Notes under the pieces: model-generated
Seen by the model: the letters and a program-made list of their open reading frames with translations, nothing else
What the model was told of the DNA's origin: nothing
Database searches by the model: none
Shown: positions 52,868 to 61,896 of the stretch, piece after piece
Numbering within the stretch: position 1 is the first letter of the stretch
How the letters are laid out: the number at the start of each line of letters is the position of its first letter
Source of the DNA: Methylorubrum extorquens
Lineage (GTDB): Bacteria; Pseudomonadota; Alphaproteobacteria; Rhizobiales; Beijerinckiaceae
Assembly: GCF_024169925.1 (NCBI RefSeq)
Contig: NZ_JALJXF010000001.1
Location: forward strand, 2,238,001-2,302,000
Length of the DNA stretch: 64,000 bases
Reading direction: 5' to 3'
Position numbers and translations under genes: made by a program

Positions 52868-54031
52868 TTATCCGAGCCATCCCTTCAGCCGCGCCACCGC
52901 CTCGGCGCAGTCCGCGTTCGAGCCGGCAAACGAGAAGCGGATGTGGTGGCTGCCCTGTTCCGGGTCGAAGTCGAGGCCGGGCGTTGCGGCGACACCCGCC
53001 TCCTCTAGCATCCGTCGGCAGAAGGCACTCGCGTCGTCGGTGTGCCGGGCGATGTCCGCGTAGAGGTAGAAGGCCCCGTCTACCGGGTGGATGTCGGTGA
53101 AGCCGAGCCCCGGCAGCGCGTCGAGGAGCACGGCGCGGTTCTGCGCATAGCCCTCGCGGATCGCCACGATCTCGTCGAGGGTGTCGAAGGCGGCGAGGGC
53201 TGCGATCTGCGAGAGATAGGGCGCCGAGATGTAGAGGTTCTGCGCCAGCCGCTCGATTCCGCGGACCAACGCCTCGGGCACCACCATCCAGCCGATCCGC
53301 CAGCCGGTCATGCAGTAGAATTTCGAGAAGGAGTTGATGACGAGGGCGTTCGCGTCGAACTGCAGCGCGGTCGCCGTGGGCACGCCGTAGCTGAGGCCGT
53401 GATAGATCTCGTCGGAGATGAAGGGCAGCGAGAGCGCCCGCGCCGTGGCGCAGAGTTCGGCGAGGCGGGCGGGCGCGATCACCGTGCCGGACGGGTTGGC
53501 CGGGCTCATCACCAGCAGGCCGGCGAGGGGATGCGCCGCATGGACCGCGCGCACCAGCGCGGGGGTCGGGGCATAACGGTCTTCCGCGCGCAGGGTCAGC
53601 GGCTGCGGGATCAGGTCGAGGGCGCGCAGGATGCCGTCATAGGCCGGGTAGCCGGGGCGGGGCACGCCGATGCGGGCGCCCGCATCGAACAGGGCGAGGA
53701 AGGCCAGCACGAAGCCCGCCGAGGAGCCCGTCGTCACCACCACCCGCTCCGGCGAGAGGCTGACGCCGTAGGTCTCGGCGTAGTGCCGGGCGATGCGCGC
53801 GCGCAAAGCGGGAAGCCCGAGCGCTTCGGTGTAGGGGATGCGCCCGTCGGCGAGCGCGGCCTGCGCCGCCGCGATCACCGCCCGCGGCGCCGGGGCCGAG
53901 GGCTGGCCGACCTCCATGTGGACGACGCCCTCGCCGCGCCGCTCGCGCGCGCCGGCGGCGGCCATCACGTCCATCGCCAGGAAGGGCGCGACGGCCTGGG
54001 CGCGGCGCGAGAGGGCGGGATCGGGGCTCAC
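52868..54031 (-). CDS. PLP-dependent class I/II aminotransferase
   Basis: 387-residue fold-type I aminotransferase. Cofactor residues are visible: VVVTTGSSAGFVLAFLALFD (phosphate loop), VMSPANPSGTVIAPARLAEL (Asn), FISDEIYHGLSYG (Asp/Tyr) and SFSKFYCMTGWRIGWMVVP (Schiff-base Lys and Arg). The C-terminal Arg lies in HHIRFSFAGSN. This matches the aspartate/aromatic or alanine/valine-type group; substrate not assignable. GTG start at 54031 with GAGGAG about ten bases upstream; the first ATG is 19 codons in. Confidence 0.88.
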   Translation of the reverse strand: MSPDPALSRRAQAVAPFLAMDVMAAAGARERRGEGVVHMEVGQPSAPAPRAVIAAAQAALADGRIPYTEALGLPALRARIARHYAETYGVSLSPERVVVTTGSSAGFVLAFLALFDAGARIGVPRPGYPAYDGILRALDLIPQPLTLRAEDRYAPTPALVRAVHAAHPLAGLLVMSPANPSGTVIAPARLAELCATARALSLPFISDEIYHGLSYGVPTATALQFDANALVINSFSKFYCMTGWRIGWMVVPEALVRGIERLAQNLYISAPYLSQIAALAAFDTLDEIVAIREGYAQNRAVLLDALPGLGFTDIHPVDGAFYLYADIARHTDDASAFCRRMLEEAGVAATPGLDFDPEQGSHHIRFSFAGSNADCAEAVARLKGWLG

Positions 54032-54169
54032 GGGCGGGGGCTCCTCACGGGAGAGGCAAGACTCCGGTCAGGTAGACCCTGCCGGCCCCCCGCTCAACCG
54101 GCGGGTTCCGCCTGCGCGCCGAGCGGCGCCCGGTGTCTATGGATCCGTCCGCGGCAATGCGTGGCAGCC

Positions 54170-55279
54170 TCAGGGCACCGTCTGCACCGCGCGGCCGAAG
54201 GCCTGCACCAGCCCACCCTCCAGCTTGCCCTGCATGCCCGACAGGATCGAGAGCGCGTCGCGGCTCGACATCGGCGCCTTGTAGGGGCGCCGCTCGATCA
54301 GGGCGGCATAGATGTCGCAGATCGTCAGCAGCCGCACGGGGTCGCCGATCGCGTCGGCGCAGAGCTTGTCCGGGTAGCCCGAGCCGTCGAGCATCTCGTG
54401 ATGGTGGCGCGTCACCGCGAGCGTGACCGCGTCGCAGCCGCCGGACGCCGTCAGGATCTCGTGGCCGACCGGCGCGTGGGTCTGCATCACGGCACGCTCG
54501 TCGTCGTCGAGCCGGCCGGGTTTGTTGAGGATGACGAGCGGGATGCGCGACTTGCCCACGTCGTGCACCAGCGCGGCGCGGGTCATGAGTTGCTTGTCCG
54601 CGGCGGAGAGGCCGAGGTTCTGGGCGAAGGCGGCGACGACGCCGGAGACCAGCAGGCAGTGCTGGAAGGTCACGTCGTCATGCGCCCACACCTCGTCGAG
54701 CCAGCGCGACAGGCCGCCCTCGTGGATCGCGTCGAGCACCGGTGCGATGCCCCGCTCCACGCTTGACAGGTCGATCGGGCCGGTCTGCGCCGATTCGAAC
54801 AGGCGCGTCATCAGCGTGCCCGCCCGCTCGGCTTCGCGGGTCACCACGAGGTCGGCCACCGACTTCTCGGGCCAGACCTCGCGCACCAGGGAGCCCACCA
54901 CCATGCGCGGCTCGGCCAGCGCCGACAGGCACAGGGTGGCGCCGAGGTTGCGCGCCTCGGTGAAGGCGGATTGCCCGTTGCCGCGCGTCAGGCAGATGAG
55001 GGGTGTGCGGGTGCGCGCGGGGCGGTTCGCCAGCAGGCGCAGGCAGCGCTTGGCTTCGGGACGGGTCAGGGTGATGTCGGCGATCACGCCGCGGACGAAC
55101 CCAATCCGGTCCCACGTCTCGTCGGTGCCGACGACCCGGCACTCGGCGACCGCGCGCACGGCCTCGACCAGGGGTTGGCTACGATCCGGGCGGTCGCTCA
55201 GCACGACGATCAAGCTCACCCTCCCCGTTTCGCCTATCCCGGCGGCATCGCGGCTGGCTTGGAACTTGAAGTGTATCAT
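54170..55279 (-). CDS. HD-GYP domain protein (probable c-di-GMP phosphodiesterase)
   Basis: 369 residues. The N-terminal ~130 look like a degenerate response-regulator receiver domain (SLIVVLSDRPDRSQPLVEAV, PLICLTRGNG). A linker and then an HD-GYP domain (about 190-350) follow, with HDVGKSRIPLVILNKPGRLD, MQTHAPVGHEIL and HHHEMLDGSGYPDKLCADAI. The canonical HHExxDGxGYP signature is present; the Arg after HHE is Met. It likely degrades cyclic di-GMP. Start uncertain: ATG 55279 has no clear ribosome site, and a GTG at the VSLIVVL position follows GGGGAGG closely. Confidence 0.82.
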   Translation of the reverse strand: MIHFKFQASRDAAGIGETGRVSLIVVLSDRPDRSQPLVEAVRAVAECRVVGTDETWDRIGFVRGVIADITLTRPEAKRCLRLLANRPARTRTPLICLTRGNGQSAFTEARNLGATLCLSALAEPRMVVGSLVREVWPEKSVADLVVTREAERAGTLMTRLFESAQTGPIDLSSVERGIAPVLDAIHEGGLSRWLDEVWAHDDVTFQHCLLVSGVVAAFAQNLGLSAADKQLMTRAALVHDVGKSRIPLVILNKPGRLDDDERAVMQTHAPVGHEILTASGGCDAVTLAVTRHHHEMLDGSGYPDKLCADAIGDPVRLLTICDIYAALIERRPYKAPMSSRDALSILSGMQGKLEGGLVQAFGRAVQTVP

Positions 55280-55526
55280 TTAGCAAAGTGCTAAGACTGA
55301 ACGACTTTCGATCCCGCAACCGCGCCAGAGGGCGGGCGCCGCGAAATCGCCGCAGCCCGGGAGCAGGAACAGCGCGAGACCCTTCAGGGGGCGGCTTTCC
55401 GTCCGGGCAGATTCGGATCGGCGCGAGGCGCGCGCTGTGCCATAGTTTCGTCGGCGGGGCCGGTTGGAGCGCCTTGTCGATGGTCCCCGCCGGGATTTCG
55501 TCCCCGCCACGCATTTCGAGGTATCG

Positions 55527-56306
55527 ATGAAGCTCTTCCGCTCCGTTTCCGTCTTCGCCCTCGCCGGCGGCCTTGCGCTCGGTGCGGGTGCGGGCGCCCG
55601 CGCGGAGGACGCCGCCCCCTTCACCGACGCCCAGCGCAAGGCGATCGAGGGGATCGTCAAGGACTACCTCGTCAAGAACCCCGACGTCCTGCAGGAGGCG
55701 ATCGCCGAGGGCGAGCGCCGCGCCCAGGAGACGCAGAAGCTCGCCCAGGCCGCCGCGCTGAAGGAGTCGCGCGAGGCGCTGACGAACTCGCCCCACGGCA
55801 TCGTCGCCGGCAACCCGAACGGCGACGTCACCGTGGTCGAGTTCTTCGACTACAATTGCGGCTATTGCCGCAAGGCCTTCACCGACGTGCAGGCCCTGAT
55901 CAAGTCCGATCCGAAGCTGCGCGTGGTGCTCAAGGACTTCCCCGTGCTCGGCGCCGAGTCGCTGGAGGCGAGCCGGATCGCGCTCGCGGCCAAGATGCAG
56001 ATCAAGCCGGAAAAGATGTTCGACTTCCACGCCAAGCTGCTTGAGACCAAGGGTCGCATCAACGGCGAGCGGGCGATCGCGGTGGCGCGTGAGTTCGGTG
56101 CCGACGTGGAGCGCCTGAAGAAGGATGCGCAGGGGCCGGAGGTGAAGGCCGCGCTCACCGAGAATGTCGGCCTCGGCGACAAGCTCAGCCTGTCGGGCAC
56201 GCCCGCCTTCGTCATCGGCGACGAGATCCTGCCCGGCGCGGTCGGCGTCGAGCCGATGCGCAAGACCATCAGCGACATCCGCCAGTGCGGCCACGCGAGC
56301 TGCTGA
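55527..56306 (+). CDS. DsbA-family thiol:disulfide oxidoreductase
   Basis: 259-residue periplasmic thioredoxin-fold protein. Signal peptide about 1-26 (SVFALAGGLALGAGAGARA). An N-terminal helical segment (FTDAQRKAIEGIVKDYLVKN) is typical of the ScsC/Com1-like branch. The active site is C111-G-Y-C114 in VVEFFDYNCGYCRKAF, and the cis-Pro loop is LSGTPAFVIGDEI. Two extra Cys near the end (QCGHASC) could form a structural disulfide. GAGGT lies seven bases before the ATG. Confidence 0.9.
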   Translation: MKLFRSVSVFALAGGLALGAGAGARAEDAAPFTDAQRKAIEGIVKDYLVKNPDVLQEAIAEGERRAQETQKLAQAAALKESREALTNSPHGIVAGNPNGDVTVVEFFDYNCGYCRKAFTDVQALIKSDPKLRVVLKDFPVLGAESLEASRIALAAKMQIKPEKMFDFHAKLLETKGRINGERAIAVAREFGADVERLKKDAQGPEVKAALTENVGLGDKLSLSGTPAFVIGDEILPGAVGVEPMRKTISDIRQCGHASC

Positions 56307-56332
56307 GCCGCCACCCTCGGCGGACAGAAGAA

Positions 56333-56374
56333 GGGCCCGGTGCGGATCGATCCGCACCGGGCCCTTTCTCGTTC
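56333..56374. terminator. Bidirectional terminator between dsbA-like and mscS-like genes
   Basis: GGGCCCGGTGCGGATC / GATCCGCACCGGGCCC is a perfect 16-bp palindrome, followed by TTTCTCGTT on the plus strand and TTCTTCT on the minus strand. It lies between two convergent genes and overlaps the stop of the channel gene. Confidence 0.85.
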
Positions 56375-57554
56375 AGGCCGCCGCGGCGCGGGGATCGCTC
56401 CGGAGCGGGCGCTCGCCGCGGATGCCGGGCTCGTTGCCGGCTTGCGGCGCGGCTTGGCCGCCGGCAGGGGGCGGATCGGGGTTCACCCATTCCGCACGCT
56501 GGCGCGGCAGGGCGCCAGGATACTCTTTCTGCAGGAAGCCGATCATCTTCTCGCGCACCTCGCAGCGCAGATCCCAGGTCTGGGGCGCGTTGCGGGCGCT
56601 CACCAGCATCCGCAGCTCGATCCCGCTCTCCCGCGCGTCCGAGACCTGCAGGTTGACCACGTTGCCGTCCCAGAGCCGGGATGCCCCGGCGATCCGCCGC
56701 AGTTCCTTGCGCATCGCCTCGATCGGCGCCCTGTGATCGACGTAGAGGAACACCGAGCCGATCAGCGAGGCGCCGTCGCGGGTCCAGTTCTGGAACGGCT
56801 TCTGGATGAAGTAGGTCAGCGGCAGGACGAGACGGCGCCAGTCCCATAGCCGCACGACGACGTAGGTCGCGTTGATCTCCTCGACCCAGCCCCACTCGTT
56901 CTCGACGATGACCGCGTCCTCGATCCGGATCGGCTGGGTGATGGCGATCTGGATGCCCGCCACGAGGTTGGAAAGCACCGGCTGCATCGCCAGCCCGAGG
57001 ATCAACCCGGCCGCGCCCGCCGAGGCGAGCAGGCTCACCCCGTATTGCCGCACCGGCTCGAAGGTCATCAGCGCGATGGCGACGGTCACGAGGGCGACCA
57101 AGGTCAGCGCCGCCCGCTCCAAGATACGCATCTGCGTGAAATGCTTGCGGGCGAGCAGGTTGTCTTCCGCATCGAGCTTGAACCGGCGCAGGTAGATCAC
57201 GGTGGCGATGTGGATCGCCGTGGCGCAGGTCCAACCCGCGAGCGTCACGAAGGCGACGAGCAGCACCTGATTGAGGACGAGCCGGATCTGCCACGTCAGC
57301 GGCGCGGTGGAGACCGCTAGTGCCAAGCTGATGACCAGCAGCGCGAGCCGGCTCGGCCCTCGGGTGCGTGACACCAGCGAGCGCCAGAACAGGCTCTTTC
57401 CGCTCACCGCCCTCTGCGCAAAGCGGTAGGCCGCCCCGTGCAGGGGCAGCACCAGCGCGCAGCAGCCGGCCAGCAGGATCGGGCTCGCCACCCACCAGGG
57501 CCATTGGACGATCCAGCCGATCATCTGATCGAAGAATGCGTGAACTTCCGCCAT
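56373..57554 (-). CDS. MscS-family mechanosensitive channel
   Basis: 393 residues. About four membrane helices lie in the first 160 residues, followed by the pore-lining TM3 (GVSLLASAGAAGLILGLAMQ, Gly/Ala-rich) and the beta domain PIRIEDAVIVENEWGWVEEI. The C-terminal part has the alpha/beta cage and a Pro-rich tail. The protein releases solutes on hypo-osmotic shock. It lies near no osmolyte gene here. GAGGAGG eight bases before the ATG gives strong translation. Confidence 0.88.
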   Translation of the reverse strand: MAEVHAFFDQMIGWIVQWPWWVASPILLAGCCALVLPLHGAAYRFAQRAVSGKSLFWRSLVSRTRGPSRLALLVISLALAVSTAPLTWQIRLVLNQVLLVAFVTLAGWTCATAIHIATVIYLRRFKLDAEDNLLARKHFTQMRILERAALTLVALVTVAIALMTFEPVRQYGVSLLASAGAAGLILGLAMQPVLSNLVAGIQIAITQPIRIEDAVIVENEWGWVEEINATYVVVRLWDWRRLVLPLTYFIQKPFQNWTRDGASLIGSVFLYVDHRAPIEAMRKELRRIAGASRLWDGNVVNLQVSDARESGIELRMLVSARNAPQTWDLRCEVREKMIGFLQKEYPGALPRQRAEWVNPDPPPAGGQAAPQAGNEPGIRGERPLRSDPRAAAA

Positions 57555-58150
57555 CGATCACCTCCTCGTCAGGGGGCAATGATCGCTGCCAGGCACGGTT
57601 CCGCACTGCACAATGGTGCAGCTACTCTCCCGCCACCGCCCTTATTGCATGCCCCGCGGCACCGAGGCGCGGCGCCGGCAACCGGCGGGCCCGAGCCGCG
57701 AGCGCTGAAGCGCCAACACAACGGCACGCGGTCCTTCTGCGTGGCAGCACGAGACGTTCGACACCCTGAGCGTTCTTTTAAGTTGCTAACTGCGCGGCTT
57801 CTGCCTAGAAAGCCAACCTTAGCGAGATTTATGGTGGCGGGTTCACGTCATGTGAAAAGCGCTGGCACTCATCGATAAAAGTGGCCGATGGCATCAAATA
57901 TTTCAGGATATCACTTGTGCTCATGCTCTGTTGCTTTGAGCTTTCGGGTGTATCCTCTTCATGGCGAGATGAGCGATTGAGCGATGCATATCGATGCTTC
58001 GTTGGAGTGTCGCTTCGGCCGCAACGAGATCAGTCTTGACGTAGCCCCACCCGGTCACCGGTCAGCAGGTGGCGAAGCGACGCCGCAGCGCAGGCGCAAC
58101 TTTCGGAGACCGTTCGCGCCGAAGACATCCTTGTGGAGACTCGACCGTCG
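57555..58150. other. Intergenic, G+C drop at left edge of island
   Basis: 596 bp with no gene-like frame. From about 57,770 rightwards the sequence becomes clearly AT-richer (runs such as TCTTTTAAGTTGC and ATCAAATATTTCAG), marking the boundary of the glycosyltransferase island. No tRNA, integrase or direct-repeat attachment site was found at this boundary. Confidence 0.5.
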
Positions 58151-59887
58151 ATGAGAAGACTGTTGTCCATCATTGTAAAAAGTGAAGATATCCGACTGCT
58201 GGCAAGCAGTGCAGTCTTCAATTCATTTAGCTTGATAAAGAACTTGCCTCACGATGGCAGGCTAAAAGCTGCACGTTCATACCTGCGGTCTGAGCGGCAA
58301 TCAAAAATCGGCACTGATGGCGTATTCGACCTCGAATTTTACAAAGCACGATTTCCAGCGCACGCCCGACGCCCAGCCAACTATCTCCTGCATTACATCA
58401 AGAGAGGGTGGAGGATCGGACTGTGTCCTCATATCATGTTCGATATCGGATACTATATTCATGAGGCGGAAAAGAAGGGATTTTGCATCGATGTCGAGCC
58501 ATTCGAGCATTATTGCAAAGATGGTTGGAGGGATAATATCTCTCCATCGATGTATTTTGATAACGATTGGTATGTCGGCACATACATGAAGCACACCGAT
58601 CGAGGGGGCTCTCCTCTCGAGCACTTTTTACAGATTGGCTCGGAGAACGGGTATAGTACGTCGCCCTTTTTCTCGATGCACCGGATCGGCAGCGCGCTTG
58701 GCGTAAATTCCGGGCAAACCCTGCCTATTCTCAAAAATTACATGTCTTCGAACGAAAAATGGAGTGCTATCGATACCCACCCCCTTTTCGACACCAAATT
58801 CTACAACGCCCGATATCCCGACGTCGCTCAAAACAACGTCAGCCCGCTGGCGCATTTCACCGCCTACGGTCTCGGCGAGCGCCGCGTGACAATGCCCTTG
58901 AACGATTCGCCTGCCGGCCACGCGAACGAGATCGATCGATTGCAGTTCAAGTTCGTAAATTATTCCGACTATTTCGGAACAAAGGAGATTTTTAACCGCT
59001 ACATCTACCTCGATAAGCTGATCTACCGCATCGGCGAAGACAGAGGAAAGGACGCGCGTCGCCCACTTGCCATTATTGCTATGTACAACGATGCTGACTG
59101 TATCGAGGCCGTGCTTCGTGCCGCTGTGAGAGAAGGTCTCTCGCTATGGCTGATTGATAACTGGTCGACTGACGCGACCTACGAGATCATCAGTGAGTTG
59201 GCTTCAGCATCCGATCTGACGCCCTATATCGACGGAATCGAGAGATTCCCATCCGCCGGGCCGAGCGATCAGTACGACTGGCACGGCATCCTCAGCCGGA
59301 AGCAGGTAATCGCCAGCCAATTTCCTGGCCGATGGATCCTTCATCAGGACAGCGACGAGATAACCACCTCGCTTGTCGGCAATTCCACCTGCGCATCGAC
59401 GCTGCAGGCGATAGCCTCGCTCGGGTATAATGCTGTCAACATGCGCATGTTCGACTTCAGGCCGATCGACCGATCGGAGCCCGGTCCTGATATCGAAGCG
59501 CATTTCGACTATTTCGAGTTCAGTGACAAGCCTGGATATGCGAGCCAACTAAAGGCTTGGATTCAGCCCGATACAGTTGTGGATCTCGCCAGTTCAGCCG
59601 GACATTGTGTGCAGTTCGGCGGTATCAAAGCTTATCCCCTGCGCCTCCCGCGCAAGCATTATGCACTTCGCTCCGTGAGCCACGCTCGACGTAAGATTAC
59701 GCTGGAAAGGCTCCCCCGATTCGAGAAAGAGCGAATGGAAAAAGGGTGGCACGTACACTACGAAGCTGATTTCGACGACAGTAAATTCGTCTGGGATCGC
59801 GAGCGTCTCCAATTGTACACATCGGTCGGTCACGCCAGTGTCTGGTTTCCAAAAATGTTCAACGATGATTTCGTTGCCTGGAGCTAG
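58151..59887 (+). CDS. Glycosyltransferase family 2-like protein with N-terminal repeats
   Basis: 578 residues. Residues about 58-250 contain four diverged copies of a 35-40 residue unit: an F-D-x-x-[FY]-Y/W start, a P-x-x-H-[FY] middle and a G-rich end (for example LFDTKFYNARYPDVA and SPLAHFTAYGLGERR). Such units occur in front of catalytic domains in surface-glycan enzymes. The catalytic part (about 300-570) has LAIIAMYNDADCIEAVLRAA, WLIDNWSTDATYEI and the metal motif HQDSDEI. Substrate unknown. Lower G+C than neighbours suggests transfer. ATG 58151 is preferred over GTG 58133. Confidence 0.75.
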   Translation: MRRLLSIIVKSEDIRLLASSAVFNSFSLIKNLPHDGRLKAARSYLRSERQSKIGTDGVFDLEFYKARFPAHARRPANYLLHYIKRGWRIGLCPHIMFDIGYYIHEAEKKGFCIDVEPFEHYCKDGWRDNISPSMYFDNDWYVGTYMKHTDRGGSPLEHFLQIGSENGYSTSPFFSMHRIGSALGVNSGQTLPILKNYMSSNEKWSAIDTHPLFDTKFYNARYPDVAQNNVSPLAHFTAYGLGERRVTMPLNDSPAGHANEIDRLQFKFVNYSDYFGTKEIFNRYIYLDKLIYRIGEDRGKDARRPLAIIAMYNDADCIEAVLRAAVREGLSLWLIDNWSTDATYEIISELASASDLTPYIDGIERFPSAGPSDQYDWHGILSRKQVIASQFPGRWILHQDSDEITTSLVGNSTCASTLQAIASLGYNAVNMRMFDFRPIDRSEPGPDIEAHFDYFEFSDKPGYASQLKAWIQPDTVVDLASSAGHCVQFGGIKAYPLRLPRKHYALRSVSHARRKITLERLPRFEKERMEKGWHVHYEADFDDSKFVWDRERLQLYTSVGHASVWFPKMFNDDFVAWS

Positions 59888-59891
59888 TGGG

Positions 59892-60794
59892 ATGGCGATC
59901 AACCAGAACTACGAGCGCAGGGTCCTCGTTGTGGGGCACCGACCCTACTTTGAACTTCACATGCCGGAGACGCATGGAAAGACGCTGATCCATAAGCTCG
60001 AATTTTATCATGGTGTTGAGAATCGCGCATTCAACGTAATCGAGGCTTTCAAGCCGGACGCGCTGCTTGCGTTTCGGCCCGAGCTCGTGCCGCTATCCGT
60101 GCTGCTCTCGTTTTCCGGCGAGAAAATCGGCTTCTCAAGCGAAATCTTCCCGCAAAAAATCGGGGATCGCATCGTCGGAGCAGAGGTTCATAGAAGGAAA
60201 TTCGATTTTTTCGACAATAGCGCGATCCGGCGGTTCGATCAGCTCTATCATTATGACATCTCTTCAAAAGAATTTTTCGATAGTGTCGGAATGAAATTTG
60301 CAGATTTTCCTCCTTATCCTCTGAATCCAATACTTTTCGAACGAAAAAGTTGCCATAAAGATATCGATGTACTTTTCATAGGGCGTGTCTCGCCGCGTAG
60401 GTACGAAATGCTCGAACCGTTAAAGCGGCGAAAATTTAGATTGGTCAGCATCGATCACGGGTTGTTCGGTGAAGAACTTGTCAATTTGCTTCGTAGGTCC
60501 AAGGTCGTTTTGAACATCCATGCGGAGGATCATGTGTCATTCGAGCCTCGGACCTTGATCGGTGCCGCGGTCGGGGCAGTGGTCGTGTCGGAGCCTATCC
60601 CGATCCCGCCCTGGATGACGGCCTGCCCCTTCATCTTCACCAACGACCTAGGCAGCAATCTCATGTCTCGCCTCGACTTGGCTTTGGAGAACTATGACGA
60701 GCAGCTGCGGCGCGCTGAAGCATTCCGGCGCGAGCTGGAAACATTGTGCTCCGCAAACCAGTTCATCGATAGGTGCTTGTCGCGGGCAAAATGA
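59892..60794 (+). CDS. Glycosyltransferase-like protein (GT-B type, CgeB-like)
   Basis: 300 residues. The C-terminal half resembles the nucleotide-sugar domain of GT-B enzymes: DVLFIGRVSPRRYEMLEPLK (opening strand), LLRRSKVVLNIHAEDHVSFE and a final GAAVGAVVVSEPIPIPPW. The N-terminal half is weakly conserved and short for a full GT-B enzyme, so it may be a reduced form or a partner of the preceding protein. It lies four bases after that gene and is co-transcribed. ATG 59892 has GGAG twelve bases upstream. Confidence 0.65.
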   Translation: MAINQNYERRVLVVGHRPYFELHMPETHGKTLIHKLEFYHGVENRAFNVIEAFKPDALLAFRPELVPLSVLLSFSGEKIGFSSEIFPQKIGDRIVGAEVHRRKFDFFDNSAIRRFDQLYHYDISSKEFFDSVGMKFADFPPYPLNPILFERKSCHKDIDVLFIGRVSPRRYEMLEPLKRRKFRLVSIDHGLFGEELVNLLRRSKVVLNIHAEDHVSFEPRTLIGAAVGAVVVSEPIPIPPWMTACPFIFTNDLGSNLMSRLDLALENYDEQLRRAEAFRRELETLCSANQFIDRCLSRAK

Positions 60795-60822
60795 AATTGC
60801 GATAGTTATTGCGGAGGGGCGT

Positions 60823-61701
60823 GTGGCCGGAAGATCAATCCGACTGAAGGAATATGGTGCCAACCTTGATTTCGAGGCGATCCCCTCCGCAGATTACGTT
60901 GAGGCCCGTGGTCATGCCATCGATGACCGCCCGTGCCGCGTTCGTACCGATGAGAACGGGTTCATTCTGTCCGGCCATTCCTTAACAGGTAAGACGATCA
61001 TCGGATTGGGGGACAGCGTGCTGGAATGCCTGTTCGTCAAAGAAGATGACCGCTTCTGTGCGCAGCTCCAGAAACGGATACGTCAGGAGACGAGTCAGAG
61101 CATCAATGTACTGAATGGCGGCTACAGCGGGAGTACGACGCTCCATGTCCTAAATGCCTTCATCAACAAGGTCGTCCCGCTGAAACCGGATGCGGTCTTC
61201 CTCATGACCGGCATCATGGATCTGGAAGCGATGTTCAAGGTCGACAGCTTCTGGAGCAAAGATGCCTATCTGCGCAGCATCATGGACAACGGCGACGCGC
61301 CGGGTTTCTGGGACCAGAATTTTCGCGAGGAAATGGACGAGAACAGTCGATCGACCCTCAATCGACTGCTCATCGACGCCGCGCGAGCGTTCGCGATCCC
61401 GCTCGTGTTCGTTTCGACCCCGCACCAGACTGTCTTCCAGGGAGCGTATGTACAAGGACATTATACAAGCAAGGACGCGTATTCCGTCAGGGTGCGCAAT
61501 CGCCGCTCGGCGAACCGGCAGATCGAAGACCTATGCTGCCAGCTCGGTGCTCATTACATCGACATCCAGTCGTTTGCCGACGGCTTGGATGGCATGTTCT
61601 ATGATGACATCCATTTGACCGGGCTCGGGGCGGGGCGGGCAGCAGAGGCATTGGTCGAGCGCGGATTCGCCCAGGCGCTCCGAGACCAGGGCGTGATCTG
61701 A
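60823..61701 (+). CDS. SGNH/GDSL-family hydrolase
   Basis: 292 residues. Block I IIGLGDSVLECLFV carries the nucleophile Ser (about 65). Block II is VLNGGYSGSTTLHVL. Block V is FYDDIHLTGLG with the Asp/His pair. Block III, normally GxN, reads TGIMDLEAM, so the usual Asn is not evident. Members act as esterases or O-acetyl transferases on polysaccharides. It is the third gene of the island after the two glycosyltransferase-like genes, and could remove or add acyl groups on their product (inference). GTG start at 60823 follows GGAGG by five bases; no ATG is suitable. Confidence 0.72.
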   Translation: MAGRSIRLKEYGANLDFEAIPSADYVEARGHAIDDRPCRVRTDENGFILSGHSLTGKTIIGLGDSVLECLFVKEDDRFCAQLQKRIRQETSQSINVLNGGYSGSTTLHVLNAFINKVVPLKPDAVFLMTGIMDLEAMFKVDSFWSKDAYLRSIMDNGDAPGFWDQNFREEMDENSRSTLNRLLIDAARAFAIPLVFVSTPHQTVFQGAYVQGHYTSKDAYSVRVRNRRSANRQIEDLCCQLGAHYIDIQSFADGLDGMFYDDIHLTGLGAGRAAEALVERGFAQALRDQGVI

Positions 61702-61716
61702 GTATCTCTCACAAGA

Positions 61717-61738
61717 CGCCCGGTCGCTGGGCGCTTTT
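61717..61738 (+). terminator. Terminator of the island operon
   Basis: CGCCC (61717-61721) / GGGCG (61729-61733) hairpin followed by CTTTT, sixteen bases after the SGNH hydrolase stop. Short stem. Confidence 0.5.
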
Positions 61739-61896
61739 CCTCCGTGCACGAAGGCGCAGCGGGCGCTTTGTGAAAAATGCTCATCTGCGGTGAAGAGAGT
61801 CGAATCGAGATCCGGGACCATCGTTCCAAATCCGATGGTCGGGGGCGATGCTTCGGAGCGCGTTTCGACGCGACGGTCCCCGTCACCGGGGACCGG

